Source: Endomychus coccineus | Taxonomy: Eukaryota > Arthropoda > Insecta > Coleoptera > Endomychidae | Length of the DNA stretch: 64,000 nt | Reading direction: 5' to 3' | Assembly: GCA_958510875.1 (NCBI GenBank) | Contig: OY294070.1 | Coordinates: forward strand, 20,389,631 to 20,453,630 | Part shown: piece by piece, positions 22,286-34,357 of the stretch | Layout: each line of letters starts with the position of its first letter | Numbering within the stretch: the stretch's first letter is position 1 | Translations under genes and position numbers: made by a program | The notes under the pieces: generated by a model | Databases searched by the model: none | Seen by the model: only the letters and a program-made list of their open reading frames with translations | Told to the model about the DNA's origin: nothing

Positions 22286-23888
22286 GTTATTTTTTTTCAT
22301 TTTTTGACGAATAAATCACTACCCAGAATTTAAAGATTGACATAACTTTGGAACTCCTTTTTGCAAGATATCACTCAAACCACCTTTCCATTTGTTATCT
22401 CCTTGAGGGTGGCTGTGAGAGCCTTAGGGATAGTTCAATCTTTTCGAAAAGTGCATTTAAATACTTCCCACTTGCAATTGTCGACACGAGTTTCTGCATT
22501 CTAAAATATCTCTTCCCAGTTATTGCGCATTGCTTCTTTTAAAATTGTCACCCTATATATTTATTATGTAACTGTTGTCTGTGTTTGTAGTCAACAGCTG
22601 TCTAGAACAGAAACTATATTGAGAATGATAGAATATAGTCCAGTAGTACTGTTTTCAAAATCGACGATTTTGGACATTTCGTACATAATTTTTCTAAGGT
22701 GGCTATTATTACGCAAATCGACCATCTAAAAACGATGGTAACATAATTTTTGGGCCAAACCCTGTGCTTCAAGCCATAACCTTATTTTTTGTGTAAAAAA
22801 ACACAAAATAAAGGGTCCAAAATCGTAGTCTTTGAAGATATCCAATTTATAAATGGTGGTGATAGACAACACCAGAGTACGAAATTGTTTGCAAGAAAAA
22901 ACATCTCTACCCCTCTCCAGTCACGTGATATAAGCGAAAGGAAAAAAAATTCCATGATTTTTTTTGGGGAAAATTATACACCCAAAATACTACTATTACT
23001 ACAGCACTCCAAGAAGTACATTTTAGTTCTAGAATATACCCTATATTTTTCAATTTGATATCTTCAATAGGTGGCGCGCAAATCGAATTTCCCAGATGAA
23101 AAATGGAAAACTGAAATATGAATTCGTACTCAGAAGCATATTTTGAATATTTTTTGTTTCTACAAGTTTTGCGATTAAAGCAAAAGCAACGGATTATAAC
23201 AAAATTTTATGGCAAAAATTTTTATATATGCATCGAGTTTTCTAATTTCCCAGGTAAAATAATGAAAATCGAATTCGTACTCGGAAACATATTTTAAAGA
23301 CTTTTTGTTTGGGATAAAAGAAAAGAGAGCGGAGTTATTGAACTTTGTTTGATTAAAATTCAATTTTAGCAATCAACTTACCCACACTCTTTTAATATTT
23401 CTTTACAAATTGTGGTGGATATTTGGGCCAAATCGGAAAAACTCCCACTTCGTATCAGAGAAGTGATACTGACGTGGAACTTAAGGTCCTGTGGGTCTTT
23501 CCTCTCATGTGAATCAAGTTTTGGGTTCAAAAAATAAATGGGATCCAATGTCCAATCTGCTCCTCCGAATCTACTTATCGTCCCAAGGTCTGCTTGTGCT
23601 TAAATTAAAGGGAAAAATAAATGTATTCGAATGGTCTAAACCGCGACTCGATTCGACTTTCGAGGATCGAGATATTTGAGTTCAAATTTCTATCCTTACC
23701 TATAATGGCCGCTCGGAGCGAAAATATCGAAAAAAAAATATCCTACACTATATAGGTAATATGGAATAAAGCTCCCCAAAGAGAATGAGCTCAATTAGAA
23801 GTTGTTTAGACGAACTTGAGAGAATGCAGAAGGTCCTGAAGTCAAGATATGAAAGTGAGATTTGCGTGCCACCTATTGAAGATATATA

Positions 23889-25293
23889 CAGGATGTCCTC
23901 GAACTGCGTGGCCAAAATAAAACCGAAGATTCTTTGATTCGAAAAAAAGTTGATGAGCCCTTTTACTTTTGCCTCAAGTGTCTTGTTTACCCGGTAGAGG
24001 GCTTCAAAATTGCAAAAATAATTTTGTTTTTTTGGTATAACTTGAGAACTTGATGAAGAACTTTTACAATATTTAGCAGGTGAGTTACTGTCAATAATGG
24101 CCATTTTTGAGAGTGGAGCACAGAGCTTTAGAGACCATAGAAATGGCTCAAACTTGAGGATGGATTTTTGGAACAAAGGCTACTTGAACTGTTGGAAGAC
24201 TTGCCCTCACACATTCGTCGTGGCCTGGTTTATCCATGATGGTGCACCTCCTCATTTCACATTAGCTGTGAGGCGACATTTGAATGCGGAATATCCAGAT
24301 CGCTGGATAGGTAGAGGACACGATGCACCAGTGAACTGGCCGGCCCGCTTCCCTGATTTGACGCCCTGCGACTTCTTTCTATGGGGCGCTTTGAAGTCGA
24401 AAGTTTATGCAGCTACAGTAAACACACGAGAGGAATTGTTGCAACGAATTAATCATGAAGCGGATTTATTGAAGAATGATCCTGAAGTACTAGCCAGAGT
24501 TCAATCCAATTTCTTGAAACGAATTAATTTGTGTATTCAGGAAAATGGGCAACATTTCGAACAATTGATGCCTTAGCGATTTCCCAAAAAGTTTTGTTGT
24601 TTCTTTTAATTTAGCATTTGTTTTTCCTAAATAATCACATCGTTTCCCCATTTCTATTGTTTTTATTATTCGTGTTTTACCGAGATATTAACCATTTCAG
24701 TGTTAGTGAAATTTTGAGCCATAATTTTATAAAATTTTTATGGAAAGCAAAGTAAAAACTGACAGTTTTGAGAATAAATTCTCCAAATGCCAAAATGACA
24801 TTAGAAAAGCAAAGGCAACTAAGGTATTTTAATCAAGTAAAATTAGTAGGTAAGCCAAAATTGCAGAGACTCGAAAATTATTTTTTTCAAGCTAATCCGT
24901 TGATTTTATCAAAATTTTCTAGGAGTAAGAAAAGTTTTCAAATTAGATAAGCTATCTACATAAAAAATATAGAGTGAATTACATCGACCACAAAAAAGTT
25001 CTGGACACTTTTCCCGTTACATCCTCAAGTTTGAGCCATTTCTATGGTCTCTAAGGCTCTATGCTCCGCTCTCAAAAACGGCTATTATTGACAGTAACTC
25101 ACCTGCCAAATATTGTAAAAGTTGTCCATCACGTTCTCAAGTTATACCTAAAAAACAAAATTATTTTTGCAACTTTGAAGCCCTCTACCGGCTAAACAAG
25201 GCACTTGAGGCAAAAGTAAAAAGGCTCATCAAATATTTTTCGAATCAAAGAATCTTCGGTTTTATTTTAGCCACGCAGTTCGAGGACACCCTG
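23889..25293 (+). mobile_element. Long-TIR mariner-like transposon, copy C (5' deleted)
   Basis: Same termini and family as copies A and B, flanked by TA. The left inverted repeat is joined at about 24160 directly to the transposase C-terminal half, so about 900 bp of the element (left-arm inner part, HTH and first catalytic motif) is gone. Confidence 0.85.
24160..24576 (+). pseudogene. Mariner-like transposase, C-terminal half (copy C)
   Basis: Contains WFIHDGAPPHFTLAVRRHLN, WIGRGHDAPVNWPARFPDL and PCDFFLWGALKSKVYA, ending QLMP at TAG 24574-24576. It retains GTTGGAAGAC and the GCTTTGAAGTC segment that copies A and B have lost, so it preserves the ancestral reading at those positions. A frame change near 24225 and the missing N-terminal half make it non-functional. 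Confidence 0.8.
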
Positions 25294-25612
25294 TATATTC
25301 TAGAACTAAAATGTGGTTCTTGACGTGCTGTAGAAGTAATTTCGATCTATAATTTTCCCTAAAAATAATCATTAAAAAAAAGTCTTTTGCTTATACTACG
25401 TGACTGGAGGGGCTGGGGGTTTTTGTTTGTAAACGATTTCGTGTTTTAGTGTTGTCTACTACCACCAAATATTTGAAGTCGATATCTTCGAAGGCGTCGG
25501 TTTGAGACTTCATAAAAAGTGAGGTTATGGCATGAAGCACACGGTTTGACACAAAAATAATATCACCATTGTTATTAGACGGCATATTAGCATAATAATA
25601 GCCACCTAATAA

Positions 25613-26790
25613 GGTAAATACGTGGAAAGACGTCGAATTATAGTCTTTAGTCTATGTTATTGAAGGTTTATTCAAATTGACCACTATATATTTTATGCTA
25701 TAGATTTTGCTGTCACGTAAACTGTGAAAATAACATTATATAATAATTTATCTTGCCACACCGATAATATAACAGAATTTATCATTGTGTTTACACCCAA
25801 TGTACTAATAAGTAAATTGGGTATCTTATCAATGACTTACAAATGAACTGTTGCATTAAAAGAATTGAAGAGATTGGGATCAGTCGCTAGACGTATTTGG
25901 TTTTGAATGAATGAGATTGAGTTATTATTATTATTTTGTTATGAAACAGGTTAATTTTGAATTATTAATTAGAACATAAAACTTATTATTGGCATATAAT
26001 TAGTAGTTAATCTACTGGATTGTTTTTCTGAATACTTAGACACAACATGTTTGGAAAAAATGTGTCAGTCGTCTATATTCCAACACAGTAGATCCGCATA
26101 TAGCAACATCCAATTTAGTAGAGGAATTGAATGCATCAACCTCTACTTTTTTTTTCTATGTTGATGGATTTTCATGAAACCTTCGGTTGTTGCCCTTTAG
26201 ATTTTGTTCATCGCACCGCCTCTAATTACTACCTTGCTACCAACTCCATTTTATATCTCGCTGTGTTATCAACCGAATTGCTTCAAATTTGCGTACAGGG
26301 GGTTTGAGAGGTCGCTAGTTACGAATTCAATGAGAAAATTTCAAAATTAAAAATGGCGCCTAAAAAATGACTGGTTAAAAAATAAAAATCCATTTTGCAG
26401 CGTAACTGTTTTATTACTTGAACTAGTTAAATAATATTGATGAATAATTTATATTTAATAATAAAAATATGAAACTTGATTATTATTAATATATAAATAA
26501 ACATTCCCGAGCGTTTCTAGCAAAAATTTGTTTTATTTATTATAGCATTATTATAGTTCAATACTGCGATTTTAATAATAAAATTCATTAAATTTTAATT
26601 AGTGAAAACAAATTGCATGTAAATTAAATAGAAATATAATACTAGTAAAAACAGAATAAAAACTCTATTTTAAATAGATAAGAAAATAAATGTAAATTTT
26701 AATAAAAAAATTAAAAATTAATTAAAATTAATAACCTCATTTTTTGAACTATTTAAATAATATTGATGAATAATTTATATTTAATAATAA
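25613..26790. other. AT-rich sequence, no gene recognised
   Basis: Very AT-rich (especially 26400-26790), with two near-identical copies of AATAATATTGATGAATAATT (26430 and 26757). No exon or RNA gene is supportable. Confidence 0.4.
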
Positions 26791-26799
26791 AGACAAATT

Positions 26800-28297
26800 T
26801 GTCAGTCGGGGGTTTTCGAGGATGCTTAGCCCTAATTTGATGTTCAAAATATTCTATAATCACCTGGTGATCGGTAACCCTGACTATAACGTCGGTCACG
26901 GGGAATTTCTCGAAAATTTCATTGTAATTGGTACCAAACTTGTTATTTGAGGGTGTTTTTCGAGGGTGTTGAATACAATCACAATCACATTACAGCGCAA
27001 TATTGGATGAAATAATGGATTTTTTATACAGATATTTTTATTCATAATAAACGGTTAAAACAGCACACGAGTACAAAGTTTACTATAAAATAAACGCTAA
27101 GCGTTACGTTTTTAAAGAAGAGAAAGTAATAAGATTAAGAACAGCTGTCGCAGCATCTTTATTTAGGTGGAAGCGCAGTACATGCGCAGATATACAATTC
27201 GAGCTCAGGGGTGACAGAATATGATTCGGTACCACAATATAGATATTTGAAGGGGCGGGGCATGTATAAAACTTTTTTTTATTTATACACATTGAAAATA
27301 CTTTTTATTTAATGTGACGTTATTAGTGTTGAGAAATATTATGTTAAATTTGAGCCCCAAGTGCTTTATAGACTATTCTGAACATCATAGTCGTGTTCAG
27401 CATCCTCGAAAATCCCCGAGTAACAATTTTGAGATAATTTGTAATAAAATAACGGAAAAATTCCCTGTGACCGACGTTATAGTCAGGGTTTTCGAACACC
27501 AGGTGCATTATAGAATATTTTAAACATCATATTCGGGTTCAGCAACCTCGAAAACCCCCGAGTGACAATAAAATTTCTGTAAATCCCCTGAGACCGACGT
27601 GGTATCCAGGGTTACTGACCTCCAGTCCAGGTGCATTATAGGCATTTTTAACCATCATATTCGTGTTTTTGCATATGTTTTATAAAATGCAACAAATATA
27701 AAATTCCTTTTTAAAACATAATAAAACAATAACAAAATACAATTAAATAGACACTACAATAGATTACATATTGTAGAAAAATACTGAAATACTTCAATTA
27801 TAAAAATAAAAGAGAACAGACATGTTTCGTCACGCGAGGCTTCATCAGGTGAACAATGCTACTTGAACTTGAAGATATTAACTACCTATACAGAGTGGTC
27901 CAGTTTGTAACACATTCATTTTAGGAGCTGAAAGAGAATAAAAAATAAAGCCCCAGAAAATAACTTCCGAGAATCCTCAATAACCGAGATATAGGCCTTC
28001 AAAGTAGGAAATAAATTATCTTTTTTTGTTGCGTGTCTTTTTTCTCATCAAATTTTTTCAGCTGTTTTCAGTGCTCATTTTCAAAGTTATATAATTAGAT
28101 AAATCATTTCCAGAAAATGGGGCACGATAATGTCAATTTTTCACGAGTAAAAATTCACGAAAAATTTTTCCAAGAAAAACCAATACCCCACAATTTTTTT
28201 ACTCAACTTCCCAATTCGAATGAGCCCAATTACATCAAAATCCGTTCATTCCTTCAAATACCAGTTTTGGCCTAATTTTGTGCTTTATTTCCTCGAC
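26800..28297. repeat. Partial foldback-family element with GTGTTCAGC modules
   Basis: The right end, TTTATTTCCTCGAC at 28284-28297 followed by TA, matches the termini of the elements at 4180-4907 and 60035-62462. Inside, modules with CGTGTTCAGCATCC or CGGGTTCAGCAACC plus AAAAYCCCCGAG occur at 27390-27425 and 27525-27565, and an inverted counterpart lies at 26810-26960. A matching left end was not found, so the element is truncated or rearranged. Confidence 0.45.
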
Positions 28298-29486
28298 TAT
28301 AAGTACGTATAGTGAGGAAAGTAAAAATGATCGATTGTGTCGTAGCCGGAACGGCCGTGAATATCAGAAAAGTTGTGTCGTCCAAAACAAAAATCGACCT
28401 GTTCCAGGATTTTTCCAGGAAATGGATAATAACGTAGAAAATAAATGTATCCCTTGCATTTGGACCGCAGTGTATGTAGAAAATGGAAGAATGGATTGTG
28501 CATGACTACATGGTAATATAGGTTGTCAACAAGTTGATGACTAGCTTGAAAAATATATTTGTGTGACGAAACAATAGCCAACTTTGCAATTCGTGTAAAT
28601 TTATATTTGTTTATTATATCACTATTTTACATATTTTTTACGCCAAATCCACAGAGATGTAAAGATAATGTAGTTAACCTTGAGATTTGGAAAAAGCGTC
28701 GAGGTATAGCACCTTTTACTGTTAATTAGCTATGGTTTATGGTTATCTTTCTCTGTAGCTCTATGGCGCCGGTCGGCCAACTTAACTAATCCTACAAGAG
28801 GTGTTACACGCGTTCACTTGTATCAAATTTGAATGCACATCACAAATAATACCATCCATCAATATACGTCAACAATCTGTTTGTTGGAAAATAGATGACG
28901 TGCTAGATTACGGAGAATCAAAGGAAATAACCAGCAAATGTTTCATAAATACACATCCTTACGATTTAACTTAAACAATACTTTTTTTGAATTGCGCTCA
29001 ATTTTTAATTGCTCTACAATGAAACAGTTTCAAATAAATAAATCGGCTGTCAAAACTTTCTTTATCAATTGGATAATTTATTAGTCTGACGATTATTCTA
29101 CAAACAACTACTAGAAAGAAATATTACAACATATAAGACTAGCCTAGTTCTCAGCCAACTCACATAAAACGCGAACGCTAGTAGACTCCAAGGGCGACAG
29201 AGAAATCAGTAGAGATATATCCAAAGGAAATACACCGTGGCGATACTAGCGAACTGAGTAGGTACAAAATATCATTGAAAATAAAGGTATTTAAGGAGAC
29301 TATGAAGCGTATCTGAAAGCATAATGTTGAGTACTCCTCAAGATCTCTTCATAGAAAAATAGTTCACTCTCTTTTAGCATCACACCTCCCAAATGGTCAA
29401 CGAGTGAATAAAATGTATTCTGTTATGAAGTACGCGAATTATCCCTAAAGGATCAGTTATGGATCCTAAATTTTGCATAATTGTGA
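28298..29486. other. No feature recognised
   Basis: A 76-codon open frame at 28278-28505 shows no recognisable motif. A block at 28885-28945 is similar to 32085-32135, indicating another dispersed repeat. Confidence 0.3.
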
Positions 29487-29487
29487 T

Positions 29488-30536
29488 ACAGTGTGACCCA
29501 TTTAGATTGGAAACACCCCTGTAAAATTTCAAGTTATAAAGCGATTTCAACCAATGTTTTCTTTAATTGTCAAATAATGAAAGGTCTACTACGGGACAAA
29601 ATTAAAATGTTTATTCCAATTTTCAGGGCACACTACGATACTTTTTCGTAGTCGAAAATGGGGAATTTTTATTAGCGATTTCTTTATTTAAAAAATTACG
29701 CCACTGGATATAGAGTGCCTCCAAATAGCTGTTAACAAAATTTAAAAAATATGTATTTATTAATAATAAAGTTACGACAACTTATAATTCGAAAATTCAC
29801 TAAGCTAACAGTCACAAAAGAAACCCTGTATCAACAGATAGCCATGGAAATTATTTTTTTCACTAATTCTAACAATAAACCATCAATGGATGAACAAAAT
29901 ATTTAATGAAAGTATGGAAAATACATTTAACTTTATACGCAATTAACTATTAATAAAACTGAATAATTCAACAAATTTAACTTAATAATTATTAAAATAT
30001 TTTAATTCAGTGCAAAACTTGATTTTAATTTAGATCCTAGTTGCCTCTACTAATCCACCATCTTCTGCATGTCTTTCATTGAATACTCTACAAACCTCTC
30101 TGACGTCTATCTTCATCTCCCAAAAGACGTACAATTTAAATTTTCTCTCACACTTAATTTTGCAGCAATGACACAAAATAATTAAAAGAACTATAAGTAA
30201 ATATTCTAATTATTGTATATTATTATTATTGTATATATGTTGATACAGGATGTTCTTTTGTGACTGTTAGCTTTGAATTTAAAGTTATCGTAACTTTGTT
30301 ACCAATAAATATATTTTCATGAAATTTCGGTCATAGCTATTTGGAGACACTCTGAATCCAGTGGCGTAGTAATGGTTTTAATAAAAAAATCGCTAATACA
30401 AATCCTCCATTTTTGATTACAAAAAATCGTATCGAAGTATGCCCCGAAAATTGGAATAAACATTTAAATTTTGTCCCGTAGTAGATCTTTCATTACTTGA
30501 CAATTAAAAGAAAATAGGTTGAAAACGGGTCACACT
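29488..30536. mobile_element. 1.05-kb foldback element with GTGTGACCC ends
   Basis: Left end CAGTGTGACCCATTT and inverted right end define arms of about 340 bp that match throughout (for example AATTGTCAAATAATGAAAG with its inverse near 30490). A central spacer of about 390 bp contains no coding frame. A single related end, ACGGGTCACACTTATTTTAC, occurs at 49965. Confidence 0.75.
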
Positions 30537-31464
30537 ATATAAATAATTTGCATAGCTTCCTTAGAAAAATTACACTGAGCTCAAAGAAAAAGCTTTAAGT
30601 CGGTTAATGGCAACTGTACAATTTCTTATTAATCAAAAATATTTTGAGCAACACTACACATTTTAAATATCATATTTTTGAGATGGAATTATGTTTATGT
30701 CATGAATGCCCGAACATTGATTTCCACTGTATTTTTTGGAGAAATCTAATCTGCTAATATTTTGTTTCCTTCAGATCCACTGTAGATGGTGACTAAGTTT
30801 TGAAATATTGCTCTAATGACCTTCCGCTTATAATTTATTTGATTTTGATCAAACTGATTCCCTTAACCACTCTCCCTAGCAGTAATTCATGTACGTATCT
30901 AAAGACAAATATTGAGAAGAATTATGTCGAGATCATCTAAATGTCTACTTCCCGAACTATAGAGATGGAAAGTATGGTAAGTATTAAGAGCTCAAAAAAA
31001 CATTGGACAGAGATGCAGTTCCTTTTTAGGCCCTAAAATATTTAACTTATCTGAAAAGCATAGAAAACTTAAGAACATTTAAATTCAAGTGTAAACAATA
31101 TATACTAGAATTATCCCAAGAATATATATCTAAACAAATAAACATAAATACTTAAGTATACTATTAGCACTTACCTTTTCGAAGAATTCTATCTATAGTT
31201 AATAATCCAAAAATTAAATATGATTATCTTCCATTTATTGCTGATGTATAGGTGTATTTCCAAAATTCATCTATAGAGATAGAGGAAACTAAATATCAAA
31301 GTACTAATCCATCATATTATATACTGTATTGGTTTGTACCTCATTGATTGGAACCAGATTTTGAATATAAAATTATTTTTTTTCCACACATATGTAATTT
31401 GGCATTGCCAAAAGACTGTATATTTATGTAAAAATGAACTAAATCTTGTGAAAATTGTATATTG

Positions 31465-31580
31465 TATATATGGATATATGTGTGTATGTGCGTATGTCTT
31501 TGTATGTATGTATGTATATGTATGTGTATGTGTGTATAGATGTATGTATGTATATAAGTATGCATGTATCTGTGTATATA
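31465..31580. repeat. TGTATG/TATG microsatellite
   Basis: Low-complexity TGTATG, TGTG and TATG units. Confidence 0.8.
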
Positions 31581-31718
31581 TATTAAATTTTATATGTTTT
31601 AAATCACATGCAAGTATCGTATAGATACTTTAGTGATTTTATTTTATCTCTATTGCTCGATTAAATTTTGAATTAATATGTAAAAATGTAACAAAAGTAT
31701 GGCAAATAAAAATTATTA

Positions 31719-31742
31719 TTATATATATATATATATATATAT
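31719..31742. repeat. AT microsatellite
   Basis: At least eleven consecutive AT units following an ATT run. Confidence 0.9.
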
Positions 31743-32148
31743 TATTATTATGAAGGAGCTAAATTTGAAACACCGATAATAGGACATTTCTCAACGTCTT
31801 TTGTAGTTGAGTTTTCTTCATTTGATGATATAATTAGCATAAAGATAAATTTTGTTGAACTGATCTTTAACATTGTGTGTCTTCACTAATAAATTTGAAA
31901 TTTAAATAATCAATCCTGGCTCTATTCAGAGTGAACAATTCGTAGTTGAAAGAAGGAGAATGTAAGGCCGATAGAGTAATGTCAATAACAATAATATTTT
32001 CCAACATTTTCAATTTTTTTCTTTCAATGTTATCAAATTTGACTTCATATCAAAAATAGTACTATACATTCAAAAATTTTTTGGAAAATAGATTACGTGC
32101 TCGATTACGAAAGATCAAAGAAAATAGCCTGCAAATGTTACATACATA

Positions 32149-33131
32149 CGAGGGCAAGGTGAAAAGTCAGTGAAAAATAAAACAGATGGCGCCACAATCG
32201 AAAATCCCATATGATATTTGCGATCTACCATCTTTTCGGGCTGATATGTCATTCAGTTCTGTTTTGACACCCATCGAAAGAAAGCAACCTTGATTAAATA
32301 TTATTTCTTGCGTGGAAAAAACATTATGCAAACCGAAGCATCGCTTGTAAAACATTATGGAGACTCTTCATCATCGATTGGAACGATTCACGAGTGGTTT
32401 ACTGGTGTTCGTTGTGGTAGTATGACCACAAAGGACGCCGAACGCTCTGGTCGTCAAATTGAGGTTAAAACGCCAGAAATCTTCGATAAAATCCATGGTA
32501 TGATATTGGACGATCGGTGAGTTAGAGAACACGAGATTGCTGAGGCGAAGAGCATCTTAACTAAATGGGTACGAGACAATTTGTATGAATTTTTGAATAT
32601 GAGAAAGCCATCTGCCAGAGGAGTGTTGCATTTGCTCTTTGTTGACAACAAGCGCAACTGTGTGACAACTTCAAATGAGTGTTTGGCGATGTTCAAGCGC
32701 AATAAGAAGGACTTTTTGCGTCATTTCGTAACCATGGACGAAACATGGATCCATAACAACACACCAGGTACCAAAGAACAGTCGAAACAGAGGACTTGTC
32801 CTGGCGAATCGAAGCCGAAAAAGGCCAATGTGGGTTTATCAGCCAACAAAGTCATGGCGACAGTTTTTTGGGATTCACACGGTATCGTCCATGTCGATTA
32901 CCTTGGAAAGGGCAAATCTGTCACCGGCGTACATTATGCAGTGCTGTTGGATCGATGCGACACTGATTTGAAGCGAAAGCGACCGTATTTGGCAAAGAAA
33001 AAAGTGTTCTTTCACCAGGATAACCCACCGGCGCACATTTCCTCAGTCGCAATGGCAATTGCATGAATTGCGCTATGAATTGATTCGTTATTCACCATAT
33101 TCTCCAGATTTGGCCCCTGCGATTATTATCT
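32149..33131 (+). mobile_element. DD34D mariner, interrupted at its 3' side by another mariner
   Basis: Left end CGAGGGCAAGGTGAAAAGT after a TA. It runs to a TA at 33131-33132 where a second mariner begins. It belongs to the same family as 18008-18852. The remaining 3' part of this copy was not found after the assembly gap. Confidence 0.75.
32281..33130 (+). pseudogene. Mariner transposase (SETMAR-type), frameshifted
   Basis: In order: HTH1 with SLVKHYGDSSSSIGTIHEWF, a degenerate second HTH (frame broken near 32515-32580), then FVTMDETWIHNN (first catalytic Asp), ANVGLSANKVMATVFWDSHG, LDRCDTDLKRKRPYLAKKKV, FHQDNPPAH (second Asp) and, after another frameshift near 33060, PYSPDLAP. The third catalytic Asp falls at the break created by the nested insertion. 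Classical mariner architecture; not functional. Confidence 0.8.
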
Positions 33132-33132
33132 A

Positions 33133-33780
33133 CGAGGTCTGGCTATTAAATAATGAGACTACGCGTACAGAAGACGTCCTAGAAGAGTAGGGGGGACGGA
33201 CGAATGCAGCGTTGGATAGCTGGAAGCAACGAGGTCTAGTATAGACCTCGTTGGTTGGAAGTGTCTACTATTCCAGTACGAAAACACGTCTTTGTCGCTG
33301 TAGTAGTATTTTTTCTATAGAGGTTAAAAACGAACGTGTTTTTTTTCTCGTTCCGATAACAATGTGTGATGAAAACACTAGGATCAATATGAAATTTCTA
33401 TAAGTGCTATAAGTTGTTGAAAGAGGCCTATGGTGAGAATTCTCTATTTCGTGGTCGTGTTTTCGAATGGTATAAACGGTTTTCTGAAGGCCTAGAGAGC
33501 ACCGAAGATGATNNNNNNNNNNNNNNNNNNNNNNNNNNNNNNNNNNNNNNNNNNNNNNNNNNNNNNNNNNNNNNNNNNNNNNNNNNNNNNNNNNNNNNNN
33601 NNNNNNNNNNNNNNNNNNNNNNNNNNNNNNNNNNNNNNNNNNNNNNNNNNNNNNNNNNNNNNNNNNNNNNNNNNNNNNNNNNNNNNNNNNNNNNNNNNNN
33701 NNNNNNNNNNNNCCACGTGACTATCGTTCGAGTTTCAGGACCAACGAACGATGAGAGTTTAAAATGACACCGACGATAAC
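33133..33780 (+). mobile_element. Second mariner family nested in the first, containing assembly gap
   Basis: Starts CGAGGTCTGGCTATTAAATA at a TA inside the preceding mariner. It then encodes LLKEAYGENSLFRGRVFEWY and KRFSEGLESTEDD, the N-terminal HTH of a different mariner subfamily. Sequence is lost in a run of 200 N (33513-33712). Its right end cannot be placed. Confidence 0.65.
33513..33712. other. Assembly gap (200 N)
   Basis: Exactly 200 undetermined bases inside a mariner transposase. The round number suggests a placeholder of unknown true length. Confidence 0.95.
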
Positions 33781-34029
33781 GGTATGAAAGTAGCTATGTA
33801 TAAGTTTTTTTTTTGATATTATGTTAAAGAGATTAATCAGATTCGAAGGATATAATGTTATATCTTTGAACTCTTTGGCTAGACGTTGTAGGTTATCAAA
33901 TGGGTCAGAGACAACGTTTCAATGATTCCGTTCATCTGCATATTGTCTCATTTATAAATGTAAACAAAATGTTTATGAATAAGGAAGACAGTAACAGTGG
34001 AAAATATGCGATTGCATCACCTTACTGCT

Positions 34030-34357
34030 CCTTGAGAATAATGCAATGTAGTTGTTCGTCTTGAAGGTGCAAAGAACTATTGTCCATTCCAATATGCACG
34101 TTGTCATCATTATAAAGTGTGACAATTTCTCAAACAAAGAAGGAAAAGCAATCAATATCGAGCTCATGCAATACCTAGAAAGCTCCAAAATCGTGAATGA
34201 TAGGCAATATGGTTTTCGTCAGCAAAAAACAAGAGGAAACCTGCTAGCCTACGTAACGAATGTGTGGCAGAAATCGTTTGAAAAAATGAGAAATCTCTAG
34301 CAATAGCATTGGATATCTCCAAAGCATGCGACCAAGTCTGGTACCAAAGCCTTCTTG
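34030..34357 (+). pseudogene. Non-LTR reverse transcriptase fragment
   Basis: Reads MQYLESSKIVNDRQYGFRQQ, then LLAYVTNVWQKSFEKM and, after a frame change, ALDISKACDQVWYQSLL. These are the RT finger and palm motifs of Jockey-like non-LTR elements (usually QYGFR and ALDISKAFDRVWH). Ends abruptly where the PLE fragment starts. Confidence 0.7.

Larger units (their letters stand above)
22690..25612. mobile_element. Foldback element split by mariner copy C
   Basis: The left arm (22690-23085) matches the right side (23862-23888 plus 25296-25612) in inverted orientation: AAGGTGGCTATTATT at the outer end, GTTCTAGAATATACC in the middle and CTTCAATAGGTGGC at the inner end. The right arm is interrupted by mariner copy C at a TA. 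Without that insert the element is about 1.5 kb with arms of 300-400 bp and a spacer of about 0.78 kb (23086-23861). No coding capacity seen. Confidence 0.7.
30890..31745 (+). pseudogene. Decayed non-LTR retroelement 3' part
   Basis: A degraded reading with YLKSIENLRTFKFKCKQYIL near 31040-31110 resembles the C-terminal tail of many insect RT ORFs. The region ends in GGCAAATAAAAATTATTATT and an AT run, a typical tail. Repeats of TGTATG lie at 31465-31570. Confidence 0.4.

Noticed and set aside
27825..27848. CTGATGA and GAAA on the minus strand with AGCCTCGCGTGAC between them, a further hammerhead candidate.
   Set aside because: Core bases fit, but stem II has at most isolated pairs and stem I does not pair; no PLE sequence is adjacent. 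Left as a weak candidate only.
28278..28505. 75-codon open frame with several Cys and Arg.
   Set aside because: Begins in the end of a foldback-family element; no splice context or recognisable domain.
31341..31624. Two open frames rich in Tyr/Val/Cys or His/Thr/Ile.
   Set aside because: They translate a TGTATG microsatellite on each strand; low complexity, not genes.
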